Assembly: GCA_025999455.1 (NCBI GenBank)
Contig: AP024683.1
Coordinates: 3,412,451 to 3,476,450, forward strand
Length of the DNA: 64,000 nucleotides
Source: Geminicoccaceae bacterium
Lineage (GTDB): Bacteria > Pseudomonadota > Alphaproteobacteria > Geminicoccales > Geminicoccaceae
Direction of reading: 5' to 3'
This document shows positions 16,875 through 25,453 of the stretch, in pieces. Position numbers and translations under genes: made by a program. Within the stretch, counting starts at the first letter, position 1. Each line of letters begins with the position of its first letter. The notes under the pieces were generated by a model that worked only from the letters and a program-made list of their open reading frames with translations, did not search any database and was not told where the DNA came from.

Positions 16875-17471
16875 TCAGCTCGTCGGGCTCACGCCGCGGG
16901 CCGTCTGGAGCCGGTTCGCCGCCCGCTCGGCCAGCATGTGCCCGACGCTCCTACGAAGATAATCCCAACCCGTGACGATCGTCAAGATCGCCGCCAGCCA
17001 CAGGCCCCAAAAGCCGATCTCCGGGACGAACAGCCAAGCGGGCCCGGAATCGCCCACGATGAGGAAGCCGAGGGCGGTCATCTGGACCGCGGTCTTCCAC
17101 TTGGCGAGCCGGCTCACCGGCAGGACGAGCCGTGCTTCGGCCAGATATTCGCGCAGGCCCGAGATCGTGATCTCGCGCATCAAGATGACGAGGGCGGGCA
17201 GGACCGGTGCCCGGTCGAAGGCCACGAGCATGAGCACGGTGGCGGCCACGAGGAGCTTGTCCGCGACCGGGTCGAGCCAGCGGCCGAAGCGCGAATGCTG
17301 GTCGAGATTGCGGGCGAGCCAGCCGTCCAGATAGTCGGTCGAGGCGGCGATCGTGTAGACCGCGCAGGCGAGCCAGCGGGCCCAAGCGCCGTCGACGAAG
17401 AAGAGGCCGACGAGCACCGGGATCAGCCCGATCCGCACGAGGGTCAAGAGATTGGGCGGGCTCGTCAGCAT
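16875..17471 (-). CDS. pgsA: CDP-diacylglycerol-glycerol-3-phosphate 3-phosphatidyltransferase
   Basis: Integral membrane enzyme making phosphatidylglycerol phosphate from CDP-diacylglycerol and glycerol-3-phosphate. The CDP-alcohol phosphatidyltransferase signature is complete: D47 YLDGWLAR, then RFGRWLDPVADK with D68 and D71. At 198 residues it has the expected length and five to six membrane segments. It follows uvrC by 16 bases. Confidence 0.95.
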   Translation of the reverse strand: MLTSPPNLLTLVRIGLIPVLVGLFFVDGAWARWLACAVYTIAASTDYLDGWLARNLDQHSRFGRWLDPVADKLLVAATVLMLVAFDRAPVLPALVILMREITISGLREYLAEARLVLPVSRLAKWKTAVQMTALGFLIVGDSGPAWLFVPEIGFWGLWLAAILTIVTGWDYLRRSVGHMLAERAANRLQTARGVSPTS

Positions 17472-17487
17472 GGCACGATCGCTTCAC

Positions 17488-19374
17488 TCAGCCGCTGTCG
17501 TGAAAATGATCGTAGATCGCCTTCGCGACAGCCTTGTTGATGCCGGGCACCCGCTCGAGGTCGAGAAGCCCGGCCTGCGCCACCGCGCGCGCCGAGCCGA
17601 AATGCTGCAGGAGCGCCCGCTTGCGCCGGGCGCCGATGCCGGGCACCGCGTCCAGCACCGAGCGGGTCACCTCCTTGGCTCGCCGCCCGCGATGGGTGGC
17701 CACGGCGAAACGGTGCGCCTCGTCACGCAAGCGTTGCAAGAAGTACAGGACGGGGTCCTTCGGGTCCAGCGTGAAAGGCTCGCGCCCGGCCACGAAGAAA
17801 CGCTCGCGGCCGGCATCGCGATCCGGGCCCTTGGCGATCGCCACGACCGGCAGGTCGCCGATCCCGAGCTCTTCGAGGACCGCCGTCGCGGCGGCGAGCT
17901 GACCGGCACCACCGTCGACCAGCACGAGATCGGGCCAGCCCGGGCCACTGCGCTCCGGATCCTCCTCGAGCAAGCGGCGGAAGCGCCGCTCGAGCACCTC
18001 CCGCATCATCGCGTAATCGTCGCCGGGGGCCCCCTCCCGCTTGATCTTGAAGGTCCGGTAAGCACGACGATCGAAGCCCTCCGGCCCGGCCACGATCATG
18101 GCGCCGATCGCGTGCGCGCCTTGGACGTGGCTGTTGTCGTAGACCTCGATCCGCCGCGGCGGCGCGTCCAGACCGAACCGCTCGGCGAGTTCCTCGAGCA
18201 GCTCGGCGCGGGTGCCGAGCTCGGCGAGCCGGCGGGCGAGCGCTTCTTGCGCGTTCTTGGCGGCGAGCTCGACGAGCCGCCGCTTGTCGCCGCGCTGCGG
18301 CACCTGGATCGCGATCTTGCGGCCGGCGCGCAGGCCCAGCGCTTCGGCCAGGAGCTCGGGCTCGGGCACCGGCCGGTCGAGCAGGACGAGCGCGGGCGGG
18401 CTGCGCTCGGCGTAGAACTGGGCGATGAAGGCCTGGAGGATTTCCTCCGGCTCGCTGCCCTTGGTGTGCGCCGGGAAATAGGCGCGGTTCCCGTAATTCC
18501 GGCCGTCCCGATAAAAGAACACCTGGATACAGGCCTGCGCCCCCTGGATCGCGAGGGCGATCACGTCGGCATCGGCGACGGCATCGGTGTTGATGCCCTG
18601 CCGGCTCTGGATGTGGGCGAGGGCCTTGAGCCGATCGCGGTAGATCGCGGCGGTTTCGAAGTCGAGCCGGTCGGCGGCCGCCGTCATCTCCACCTTGAGC
18701 CGCTCCTGGACGTCGTGGGAGCGGCCGGTCAGGAACTCGCGCACCTCTTCGACGAGCTTCGCATAGTCCTCGGGCGAGATCCGGCCCACGCAAGGTGCGG
18801 TGCAGCGCTTGATCTGGTAGAGCAGGCAGGGACGCGAGCGGCTCTCGAAGACCGTGTCCTTGCAGGACCGGAGGGGAAAGGCCCGCAACAGCGCGTTCAA
18901 GGTCTCGTTCACCGCGCCGGCCGAGGCGAACGGGCCGAAATATTCGCTGCCGGGCCGCTTCGCACCGCGATGCTTGTGCAGCCTCGGGAAGGCGTGGTCG
19001 CGGCGAAGTGCGATGTAGGGGAAGCTCTTGTCGTCCCGGAGGACGATGTTGAAGGCCGGCCGCCAGCGCTTGATGAGGTTGGCCTCGAGGAGGAGCGCTT
19101 CGACCTCGCTCGCCGTCGTGACGACCTCGAGGGCGCGGGTGAGCGCCACCATGCGCTGCAGACGGGCAGAGAGCTTGGCCGGCTGCGTGTAGGCCGCGAC
19201 CCGCTTCTTGAGCGAGGCGGCCTTGCCGACGTAGAGGAGCTGCCCCTTTTCGTCGAGCATCCGGTAGACACCGGGCTCGTTGGGCAGTGTGGCGAGCTGG
19301 CGGCGGATGAGCTCCGCGCCCCGCAGTTCCCCGTCGCCTTCGGCCGGTGCCGCGACCTCGAGACGTTCGGACAT
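17488..19374 (-). CDS. uvrC: excinuclease ABC subunit C
   Basis: Nucleotide excision repair endonuclease making both incisions around UvrAB-bound lesions. Visible domains are the N-terminal GIY-YIG nuclease (NEPGVYRMLDEKGQLLYVGK), the central Cys-rich part (RPCLLYQIKRCTAPCVGRI), a UVR motif, the RNase-H-like domain (IEVYDNSHVQG, PDLVLVDGGAGQL) and the C-terminal helix-hairpin-helix pair (VPGIGARRKRALLQHFG, VPGINKAVAKAIY). Length 628 is standard. The ATG at 19374 is preferred; an ATG at 19410 would add 12 unconserved residues. Confidence 0.97.
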   Translation of the reverse strand: MSERLEVAAPAEGDGELRGAELIRRQLATLPNEPGVYRMLDEKGQLLYVGKAASLKKRVAAYTQPAKLSARLQRMVALTRALEVVTTASEVEALLLEANLIKRWRPAFNIVLRDDKSFPYIALRRDHAFPRLHKHRGAKRPGSEYFGPFASAGAVNETLNALLRAFPLRSCKDTVFESRSRPCLLYQIKRCTAPCVGRISPEDYAKLVEEVREFLTGRSHDVQERLKVEMTAAADRLDFETAAIYRDRLKALAHIQSRQGINTDAVADADVIALAIQGAQACIQVFFYRDGRNYGNRAYFPAHTKGSEPEEILQAFIAQFYAERSPPALVLLDRPVPEPELLAEALGLRAGRKIAIQVPQRGDKRRLVELAAKNAQEALARRLAELGTRAELLEELAERFGLDAPPRRIEVYDNSHVQGAHAIGAMIVAGPEGFDRRAYRTFKIKREGAPGDDYAMMREVLERRFRRLLEEDPERSGPGWPDLVLVDGGAGQLAAATAVLEELGIGDLPVVAIAKGPDRDAGRERFFVAGREPFTLDPKDPVLYFLQRLRDEAHRFAVATHRGRRAKEVTRSVLDAVPGIGARRKRALLQHFGSARAVAQAGLLDLERVPGINKAVAKAIYDHFHDSG

Positions 19375-19410
19375 CGACCTCGTTGTGGGAAGCGAGCCGG
19401 TCGCGGTCAA

Positions 19411-19435
19411 GCGGGGGCGGCGGCACCGCCCCCGC
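19411..19435 (-). terminator. strong GC hairpin after the DUF305 gene
   Basis: A perfect 10-base inverted repeat (gcgggggcgg / ccgcccccgc) with a 5-base loop lies 8 bases past the DUF305 stop and about 35 bases before the uvrC start on the same strand. There is no T-run, so it is either a hairpin-only terminator or an mRNA 3' stabiliser. Confidence 0.5.
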
Positions 19436-19443
19436 CACCGCGG

Positions 19444-19950
19444 CTACTTGCCGAGCCGCTCGAGGATCGCCCGCATCTGGGCGATCTCGGCTTCCTGGGC
19501 CCGGATGATCTCCTCGGCGAGCTTTTTCACCTCCGGATCCTTGCCGAAGGCGAGGACCACTCGCGCCATGTCGATCGCCCCTTGATGGTGCGGGATCATG
19601 CCTTTGACGAAGTCGACGTCCGGATCACCCGTGTAGGTGATCGCCATGTCGCGGTGCATCCGCTCGTTCGCCGCCTTGAAGGCGGCCGTCGCCGGGGTGT
19701 CGGCACCCGTCCCTGCCGCCGGCCCGCCGTGCATGCCGTGCCCCTGCATCATCGGCATCTGCCCCTGCATCATGGGCATCTGGCCGTGCATGGGCATCTG
19801 ACCCTGCATCGTCGGCATTTGACCGTGGGGCATCATCGGCCCGTGGACACCCGGCTGGCCAGGCTGGCCGGCGGCTTGCGCCTGAACGACGGTCGGTAAG
19901 GCGGCGCACAGCGCGCCGAGGAGTGCTGCGATCCTGAGGTTCTTCGACAT
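19444..19950 (-). CDS. secreted DUF305 protein with Met/His-rich linker
   Basis: Exported protein of 168 residues: signal peptide (about 1-24, [15 protein letters not shown]), a Met/Gln/His-rich linker (about 37-76) and a C-terminal DUF305 ferritin-like domain with the signature [17 protein letters not shown] (His121-His122). DUF305 proteins are often found with copper-handling genes, and Met/His-rich segments bind Cu(I)/Cu(II) in other proteins, so periplasmic copper binding is a reasonable inference. It lies 68 bases downstream of a small Cys-rich secreted protein gene on the same strand, probably co-transcribed. Confidence 0.88.
   Translation of the reverse strand: MSKNLRIAALLGALCAALPTVVQAQAAGQPGQPGVHGPMMPHGQMPTMQGQMPMHGQMPMMQGQMPMMQGHGMHGGPAAGTGADTPATAAFKAANERMHRDMAITYTGDPDVDFVKGMIPHHQGAIDMARVVLAFGKDPEVKKLAEEIIRAQEAEIAQMRAILERLGK
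19741..19821 (-). repeat. in-frame tandem repeat encoding four QMPxMQG-type units
   Basis: Four 6-7-residue units ([27 protein letters not shown]) occupy residues 44-70 of the DUF305 protein. The 21-base DNA unit is nearly identical in the last two copies, which suggests recent expansion by slippage. The Met-rich units are candidate copper ligands. Confidence 0.8.
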
Positions 19951-20018
19951 CGATCGATCCTCGCTCGAGAAACCCACACGCGAGCGGCACCTGGCCGTCG
20001 CGACGACCCGGGCCGCGA

Positions 20019-20405
20019 TCAGCACGCGAGGACGGTCGGTGGTGGGCGCCAGGGGCCGTCGCCCGGCAGCCGCCCGCCGCGCCGCGCGACCGACGGACGG
20101 TCCGGCGCGGTTGCCGCGGGCGGCGCGACCGCCGCGACCTCCGCGAGCAGGAACGGACAGTGGGCGAGACAGCAGCTCGGCGCGCAGCAAGGGGCGATCG
20201 GCGCGACCGGCCCCGTCTCGGGCGCGGCCGTCAGCGAGGGTTCGACCGCCGCCGTGGCGGCCGGTGCGGTCGGCTCCGCTGCCGGCTCGCCCGTCACCGG
20301 CGCGGCCGCGTGCGGGCAGGGCGCGGCCACGGCCGGTCGTCCGGCGCTTCCGGCGAGAAGCGCCACGGCGAGAACGAGGAACGTCACGAGACGAGCGACG
20401 GCCAC
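20019..20405 (-). CDS. small secreted Cys-rich hypothetical protein
   Basis: Unrecognised 128-residue protein with a clear signal peptide ([20 protein letters not shown], cleavage near AVAA), a CPHA motif just after it, a low-complexity Ala/Pro/Thr linker, and a dense Cys cluster [17 protein letters not shown] around residues 72-87. It ends in [11 protein letters not shown]. The layout (export, Cys/His clusters, Pro-rich end, next to DUF305) resembles small proteins accompanying copper-resistance genes, but no family match can be claimed. The coding status is supported by the signal peptide and by position upstream of the DUF305 gene. Confidence 0.6.
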   Translation of the reverse strand: MAVARLVTFLVLAVALLAGSAGRPAVAAPCPHAAAPVTGEPAAEPTAPAATAAVEPSLTAAPETGPVAPIAPCCAPSCCLAHCPFLLAEVAAVAPPAATAPDRPSVARRGGRLPGDGPWRPPPTVLAC

Positions 20406-20604
20406 GTGCGCAACTTAATCGACCCACGCGGCGCCGTCACCGGCAGTGGCCCAGGACGCGAGAGACCGTTGGCACAGGTCCCCGGCGAGGCCCGCTCGAC
20501 CGGCGCCGCTGGCGATGCGGGGCGCTCCGCGCTAGCTTCCACAACTTGACCGTCGCCCGACTTGTGCGCGAATGACGAAGCGAATCCAACTTGGAGGTTG
20601 TGTT

Positions 20605-20982
20605 TTGCCCCACCGGGTCGCCTCGAAGCCGCGCTCGACCGAAACGACGTCGCACGATCTGGCGGCCGCGATCCGGCGGCTCGAGGACGATCTGGCCCTG
20701 GTCCGAGCCGAGCCGAAGCGGGCGCCGCGGACCGCCCGGCTGCTCGAAGAGGGTGTCGCCAAGATGGCCAAGAAGGTCGGCGAAGAGGCGGTCGAGCTCG
20801 CCCTCGACGCGGTCGCCGGCAAGCGCGAGGCGGTCATCGGCGAGACCGCCGACCTCCTCTACCACCTCGTCGTGCTCCTCGATGGGCTCGGCATCGGCTG
20901 GGACGAGGTGGCCGACGAGCTCGAGCAGCGCCGGGCCCGACTCGGCATCGCCGAGAAGCTGCCCAAGGTCGCGCTCGGGTAG
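20605..20982 (+). CDS. hisE: phosphoribosyl-ATP pyrophosphohydrolase
   Basis: Second step of histidine biosynthesis: hydrolysis of phosphoribosyl-ATP to phosphoribosyl-AMP and pyrophosphate. The MazG/HisE helical signature is present: EGVAKMAKKVGEEAVELALD, then VIGETADLLYHLVVLLDG, with the metal-binding acidic residues. A perfect GGAGG at 20593-20597 sits 7 bases before a TTG at 20605, so I place the start there; an in-frame ATG at 20572 would add 11 residues and lacks a comparable SD. The gene stands alone, away from other his genes. Confidence 0.9.
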   Translation: MPHRVASKPRSTETTSHDLAAAIRRLEDDLALVRAEPKRAPRTARLLEEGVAKMAKKVGEEAVELALDAVAGKREAVIGETADLLYHLVVLLDGLGIGWDEVADELEQRRARLGIAEKLPKVALG

Positions 20983-21003
20983 GCCGTCCGCGCGCCCCCG
21001 CCC

Positions 21004-21921
21004 TCACCCCGCGCCCGCCTGCAGGATCAAGAGGACGGCGAGCGCCACGAGGGCTTGGCCCACGAGCTCCTGGCCGCTCGGCCGCTCGCGGAAGAGCCGG
21101 CGCGAGACGAGGAGCGCCATCACCATCTCGACGAGGCCGAGCGTGCGCACCGAAGCGGCGGGTGCCAGCGAGAAGGCCGTGAACCAGCCGGCCGAGGCGA
21201 GGGCTCCCATCGTCCCGGCCCAGAGCGAGGTCCGCCAGGCCCGCAACACCGCCAGCACGACCGGCCGATCCCTCGAGGTGAGCCAAGCGAGGAGCACGAG
21301 GCTCTGGAGCGCCTGGGCCGCAAGGAGCGCCCAGGTGACGGCGAGGAACGAGCCCGGCCCCCCGGCTGCGAGGATCGAAGCGCGGTAGGCGACCGCGGCG
21401 GCGGCGAAGCCCGCCCCACTCGCGAGCCCCCGCCAAGCGACCGCCCGCGCCTCGGCGCCGAACAGCCGGGAAAGCCCGAGCCCCTTGGCCGAGAGGAGGA
21501 GGACGCCGAGGCTCGCCACGACCACCGCGGTCCAGCCGAGCGGGCCGAGCGCGTCGCCCAGGAGGAGCCAGCCCGCGAGCGCGATCAACAGGATCTCGGT
21601 CTTCGACCAAGCCACGCCGACCGCGAAGTTGCGCCGCTCCATGAGATCCAGGAGCAGGAAGGTCGCGAGGATCTGGGCGAGCGCGCCGAGCGGGAGCCAA
21701 AGGAGGAGTGTGGGCGCGAAAGGCTCGATCGGCGCCGGCGCCAGCGATGCCGCGGCGAGCAACAGACAGAAACTCGCGGGCAGGCCGTAGAGGAACCGGA
21801 CGAGCGTGGCGCCGACCCCGCCGAGCTCGGCTACGAGGCGGCGCTGGAGCGCGTTGCGCGCGGTCTGCGCCGCCGCCGCGGCGATCGTGGCCGGGATCCA
21901 TAGCCAGCCCGGCAGGATCAT
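21004..21921 (-). CDS. DMT-superfamily (EamA-type) transporter
   Basis: Polytopic membrane protein of 305 residues with about 10 helices arranged as two EamA-like halves; [20 protein letters not shown]-like and [19 protein letters not shown]-like stretches are typical of this superfamily (seen here as [20 protein letters not shown] and [18 protein letters not shown]). Substrate unknown; members export amino acids or metabolites. The ATG overlaps the lolD stop by 4 bases, so it is part of the proS-lolC-lolD transcript. Confidence 0.85.
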   Translation of the reverse strand: MILPGWLWIPATIAAAAAQTARNALQRRLVAELGGVGATLVRFLYGLPASFCLLLAAASLAPAPIEPFAPTLLLWLPLGALAQILATFLLLDLMERRNFAVGVAWSKTEILLIALAGWLLLGDALGPLGWTAVVVASLGVLLLSAKGLGLSRLFGAEARAVAWRGLASGAGFAAAAVAYRASILAAGGPGSFLAVTWALLAAQALQSLVLLAWLTSRDRPVVLAVLRAWRTSLWAGTMGALASAGWFTAFSLAPAASVRTLGLVEMVMALLVSRRLFRERPSGQELVGQALVALAVLLILQAGAG

Positions 21922-22613
21922 CGGTCCACGGGCTCGACCCGCCCCTCGACCAGCCGCCAGATCCGATCGGTCCGCCGCGCGAGCTCGGGATCGTGGGTCA
22001 CGATCAGCACCGCCGCCCCGGCCTCGCGCACGACCTCGAGGAGGAGGGCGAAGACTTCCTCGGCCGTGTGCGGATCGAGATTGCCGGTGGGCTCGTCGGC
22101 CAGGACGAGGCCGGGCCGGTTGGCGAGCGCGCGGGCGATCGCCACCCGCTGCTGCTCCCCGCCGGAGAGCCGGCCGGGCCGGTGATCGAGCCGCCCCTCG
22201 AGGCCGAGCCGGGCGAGGAGCTCGCGGCCGCGCGCTTCGGCCGCCTTCCATCCGACGCCGGCGAGGAGCTGCGGCAGGACGACGTTCTCGAGCGCGGTGA
22301 AGTCGGCCAACAGATTGTGGAACTGGTAGACGAAGCCGATCCGCGCCCGTCTGAGCCGCGTCCGCTCGCCGTCCGAGAGCCCGCTCGCCGCCCGCCCCTC
22401 GATCACGACCTCGCCGGCGGTGGGTCGCTCAAGCAGGCCCGCGATGTGGAGCAGCGTCGACTTGCCCGAGCCCGAAGGCCCCACGAGGGCGGCGAGCGTG
22501 CCGGCCTCGAGCGCGAGGTCGACACCTTTGAGGATCTCGAGTGTGACCGTGCCCTGAAGAAAGCTGCGGCGGATCCCGACGAGCCGGAGGACGGGCGGGG
22601 TGGTGCCGCTCAT
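21918..22613 (-). CDS. lolD: lipoprotein-releasing ABC transporter ATP-binding protein
   Basis: ATPase of the LolCDE complex, which extracts outer-membrane lipoproteins from the inner membrane. Walker [10 protein letters not shown] (45-53), the signature [16 protein letters not shown], Walker [13 protein letters not shown] and H-loop VTHD are intact. The LolD-type stretch [20 protein letters not shown] is also present. At 231 residues it is normal. Overlaps lolC/E by 4 bases. Confidence 0.95.
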   Translation of the reverse strand: MSGTTPPVLRLVGIRRSFLQGTVTLEILKGVDLALEAGTLAALVGPSGSGKSTLLHIAGLLERPTAGEVVIEGRAASGLSDGERTRLRRARIGFVYQFHNLLADFTALENVVLPQLLAGVGWKAAEARGRELLARLGLEGRLDHRPGRLSGGEQQRVAIARALANRPGLVLADEPTGNLDPHTAEEVFALLLEVVREAGAAVLIVTHDPELARRTDRIWRLVEGRVEPVDR

Positions 22614-23854
22614 TCGTAGCGGAGCGCTTCGACCGGATCGAGCCGGGCGGCCCGGAGTGCCGGGTAGATCGTCGCGAGGAAGGACAGGATCAGTCCCATC
22701 GCCACGACCCGCGCGGTGGCGCCGAACTCGACCCGCGCCGGGAGCTGCGAGAGGAAGCGGATCTCGGCCGCCCAGAGCTCGGCCCCGCTCAACGCCTCGA
22801 GCCCCTGGCGGATCGTGTCGATGTTGAGCGCGAAGGCGAGACCGAGGACGAGCCCTGCGAGCGTGCCGATCACGCCGAGCGAGGCGCCGGCCAGAACGAA
22901 GATCCGGACGATCGCCGCCCGGGTGGCGCCGATCGTGCGCAGGACCGCGATGTCGCGGCCCTTGGAGCGCACGAGCATGGTGAGACCCGTCACGATGTTG
23001 AAGGCGGCCACCAGGATGATCAACGTCAAGATCAAGAACATGACGTTGCGCTCGGTCTCGAGCGCCGCGAAGAAGTGGCGGTTGATCTGCTGCCAGTCGA
23101 CCAGCCGGCCCACCCCCCCGGTCGCGGCGATCAGGGCCGGTCGCAGGGCGCGGATCCGCTCCGGGTCTTCGACCATGATCTCGATCGCGTTCACCCGATC
23201 GCCGAGGTCGAGATAGGCTTGGGCGTCGGGCAGCGCGAGGAAGACGAAGCTCGAATCGTATTCGAACATCCCGACTTCGAAGATCGCCGCGACCTCGAAA
23301 CTCCGGATCCGCGGCACCGTGCCGAAGGGCGTGGCGGTGCCCTTGGGCGAGATCAGCGCGAGGCGCGAGCCGAGCTCGAGGCCCATGCGCTGGGCGAGCC
23401 GCGAGCCGACGGCGATCCTGCCGCCCGCTTCGAGCGCCGCGATCGAGCCCTCGCGCACGGCGCCCGCGAAGATCGCCCGCGCGGCGAGTTCCGAGGGACG
23501 CATGCCGCGGAGCACGACCCCGGCCGAGACCCCGTTGGCGGTCGCCATCGCTTGCCCCTCGGCGTAGGGCACGGCCTCGACGACGCCGGGCACCGCGCGC
23601 AGGCGGGCCGCGATCGCATCGAACTCGGCGAGGCCCTCGGGGCCGGCCACGACCGAGGCGTGGCCGTTGAACCCCAGCACCCGGCCGAGCAGCTCGTGGC
23701 GGAACCCGTTCATGACCGCGAGCACGACGATGAGCGTGCCGACCCCGAGGGCGATTCCGAGGAGGGCGAAGCCCGCGACGAGCGAGACGAAGCCCTCGCC
23801 CTTGCGCGGCCGCAGATAGCGGAACGCGACGAGACGTTCGGCCGGGTTGAGCAT
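22610..23854 (-). CDS. lolC: lipoprotein-releasing ABC transporter permease LolC/LolE family
   Basis: Membrane subunit of the Lol system: N-terminal helix (FVSLVAGFALLGIALGVGTL), the VMNGFRHELLGRVLGFNGH motif of LolC/E, a large periplasmic domain (about 50-270), and three C-terminal helices with TIGATRAAIVRIFVLAGA. The 414 residues match. A single LolC/E-type gene lies with lolD, as is usual in alphaproteobacteria, so it may form a LolF-like homodimer; that point is inference. It begins directly after the proS stop. Confidence 0.94.
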   Translation of the reverse strand: MLNPAERLVAFRYLRPRKGEGFVSLVAGFALLGIALGVGTLIVVLAVMNGFRHELLGRVLGFNGHASVVAGPEGLAEFDAIAARLRAVPGVVEAVPYAEGQAMATANGVSAGVVLRGMRPSELAARAIFAGAVREGSIAALEAGGRIAVGSRLAQRMGLELGSRLALISPKGTATPFGTVPRIRSFEVAAIFEVGMFEYDSSFVFLALPDAQAYLDLGDRVNAIEIMVEDPERIRALRPALIAATGGVGRLVDWQQINRHFFAALETERNVMFLILTLIILVAAFNIVTGLTMLVRSKGRDIAVLRTIGATRAAIVRIFVLAGASLGVIGTLAGLVLGLAFALNIDTIRQGLEALSGAELWAAEIRFLSQLPARVEFGATARVVAMGLILSFLATIYPALRAARLDPVEALRYE

Positions 23855-25144
23855 TCAGCTCGTGAGGCGATCGAGGAGGCTTTCCGGCGCGAGCTCGCTG
23901 CGCGCCCCGGAGCGGCGTTCCTTGAGCTCGACCTTGCCCTCCTTGACCCCACGCGGTCCGACGGTGACCTGGAAGGGCAGGCCGATCAGGTCCATCGTCG
24001 CGAACTTGACCCCGGCCCGCTCGTCCCGGTCGTCGTAGAGGACCTCGATCCCGGCCGCCTGGAGCCGCCGGTAGAGATCCTCGGCCATCGCCGCACAGGC
24101 GGAATCGTCCGGCCGCAGGTTCACGAGCCCGACCTCGAAGGGTGCGACCGGGCGGGGCCAGGTGATGCCGTGCTCGTCGTGGTAGGCCTCGATGATGGCG
24201 CCCACGAGCCGCGAGACACCGATCCCGTAAGAGCCCATCTCGACCTCGACCTCTCGGCCGTCGGGGCCGGTCACCGTCGCGCCCATGGGCTTCGAATATT
24301 TGGTCCCGAAATAGAAGATGTGGCCGACCTCGATGCCGCGCCCGGCCCTGAGCCGTTCGGCCGGCACCGGGCAGCGCGCCGGATCGTGCTTGTCGTCGGT
24401 CGCGGCATAGAGGCTCTTGAGCCGGTCGACGTCGAGATCGGCTGCGGAGAAGTCGATCTCCTCGAAGGCCCGGTCGTAATAGACGTGGCTTTCGCCGGTC
24501 TGGGCGAGGATCTGGAACTCGTGGCTCATGTTGCCGCCGATCGGACCCGATTCGGCCTGCATCGGGATGGCGGTGAGCCCCATCCGGGCGAAGGTGCGCA
24601 GATAGGCCACGAACATGGCGTCGTAGGAACGCCGCGCCCCCTCCGCGTCGAGATCGAAGCTGTAGGCGTCCTTCATGAGGAACTCGCGGCCGCGCATCAC
24701 ACCGAACCGCGGCCGGATCTCGTCGCGGAACTTCCACTGGATGTGGTAGAGGTTGAGCGGCAGCTGCCGGTAACTCTTGACGTGGCGGCGGAAGATGTCG
24801 GTGACGTTCTCTTCGTTCGTGGGACCGTAGAGCATCTTGCGCTCGTGCCGGTCGAGGATGCGCAGCATCTCCGGCCCGTAGGCGTCGTAGCGGCCGCTCT
24901 CGATCCAGAGATCGGCCGGCTGGATCGTCGGCATCAAGATCTCGATGGCGCCGGCGCGGTCCATCTCCTCGCGGACGATCTGCTCGATCTTCTTGAGCAC
25001 GCGGAAGCCGAGCGGCAGCCAATTGTAGATCCCGGCGGCGAGCTGCTGGATCATGCCGGCCCGCAGCATGAGCCGGTGCGAGACGATCTCGGCTTCGGCC
25101 GGGGCTTCTTTGAGAACGGGCAGGAAATAGCGGGACAGGCGCAT
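23855..25144 (-). CDS. proS: prolyl-tRNA synthetase (short type without editing insert)
   Basis: Class II synthetase charging tRNA-Pro, 429 residues. It begins [20 protein letters not shown] and shows motif 2 in [21 protein letters not shown] and motif 3 in [14 protein letters not shown]. The anticodon-binding domain follows ([20 protein letters not shown]). The YbaK-like editing insertion found in E. coli ProS is missing, which is the normal alphaproteobacterial form. It heads the block proS-lolC-lolD-DMT transporter on the minus strand. Confidence 0.97.
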   Translation of the reverse strand: MRLSRYFLPVLKEAPAEAEIVSHRLMLRAGMIQQLAAGIYNWLPLGFRVLKKIEQIVREEMDRAGAIEILMPTIQPADLWIESGRYDAYGPEMLRILDRHERKMLYGPTNEENVTDIFRRHVKSYRQLPLNLYHIQWKFRDEIRPRFGVMRGREFLMKDAYSFDLDAEGARRSYDAMFVAYLRTFARMGLTAIPMQAESGPIGGNMSHEFQILAQTGESHVYYDRAFEEIDFSAADLDVDRLKSLYAATDDKHDPARCPVPAERLRAGRGIEVGHIFYFGTKYSKPMGATVTGPDGREVEVEMGSYGIGVSRLVGAIIEAYHDEHGITWPRPVAPFEVGLVNLRPDDSACAAMAEDLYRRLQAAGIEVLYDDRDERAGVKFATMDLIGLPFQVTVGPRGVKEGKVELKERRSGARSELAPESLLDRLTS

Positions 25145-25311
25145 GGCTCGCTGGCTCGCGGTCGACGGCCGGCGCACTCTAGTGGCCGCCCCCCGGGGTC
25201 GCAACCGATGCCCGGTCCGACCGGCCGCCGACCTCCGCGTCGCGGGCGCGAAGTCGGTGTCCGGCAGGTGCAGGCCTTCGGCGACGGCCCGCGCACATGC
25301 ATCACGGCCCC

Positions 25312-25340
25312 TTGTCGCCGAGCCGTCACGGCCCTAGCTT
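25312..25340 (+). promoter_or_regulatory. putative promoter of the thiamine salvage operon
   Basis: TTGTCG (25312-25317) and TAGCTT (25335-25340) are separated by exactly 17 bases. The predicted transcription start, about 7 bases on, falls at the first base of the riboswitch P1 stem, which supports this promoter over others in the 200-base gap. Sigma-70-like; strength cannot be judged. Confidence 0.55.
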
Positions 25341-25347
25341 CCTGGCG

Positions 25348-25453
25348 TCTCAACGGGGTGTCCCGCCGGGGCGGCGGCTGCGGTGGGGCTGAGAGGCGCG
25401 TGAGCGCAACCCGTCGAACCTGATCCGGGTCATGCCGGCGAAGGGATTTGAGA
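25348..25453 (+). promoter_or_regulatory. TPP riboswitch (THI element)
   Basis: All conserved THI segments occur in order: GGGGTG, GCTGAGAGG, ACCCG, GAACCTGATCCGG, CATGCCGGCGAAGGGA. The closing P1 helix is tctcaa (25348-25353) with ttgaga (25448-25453). Thiamine pyrophosphate binding should lower expression of the downstream thi operon. The conserved AAGGGA (25441-25446) doubles as the Shine-Dalgarno, and the A of the thiM-thiE ATG (25453) is the last base of P1. There is therefore no room for a separate expression platform, and ligand binding probably hides the ribosome site directly. Confidence 0.95.

Noticed and set aside
19741-19821. CRISPR-like repeat array
   Set aside because: The repeats are short, directly adjacent without unique spacers, and code in frame for Met-rich peptide units.
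17452-19899. 815-residue open frame on the plus strand opposite uvrC
   Set aside because: Composition is low-complexity His/Arg/Glu/Gly typical of antisense frames in GC-rich DNA, while the minus strand encodes a complete UvrC.
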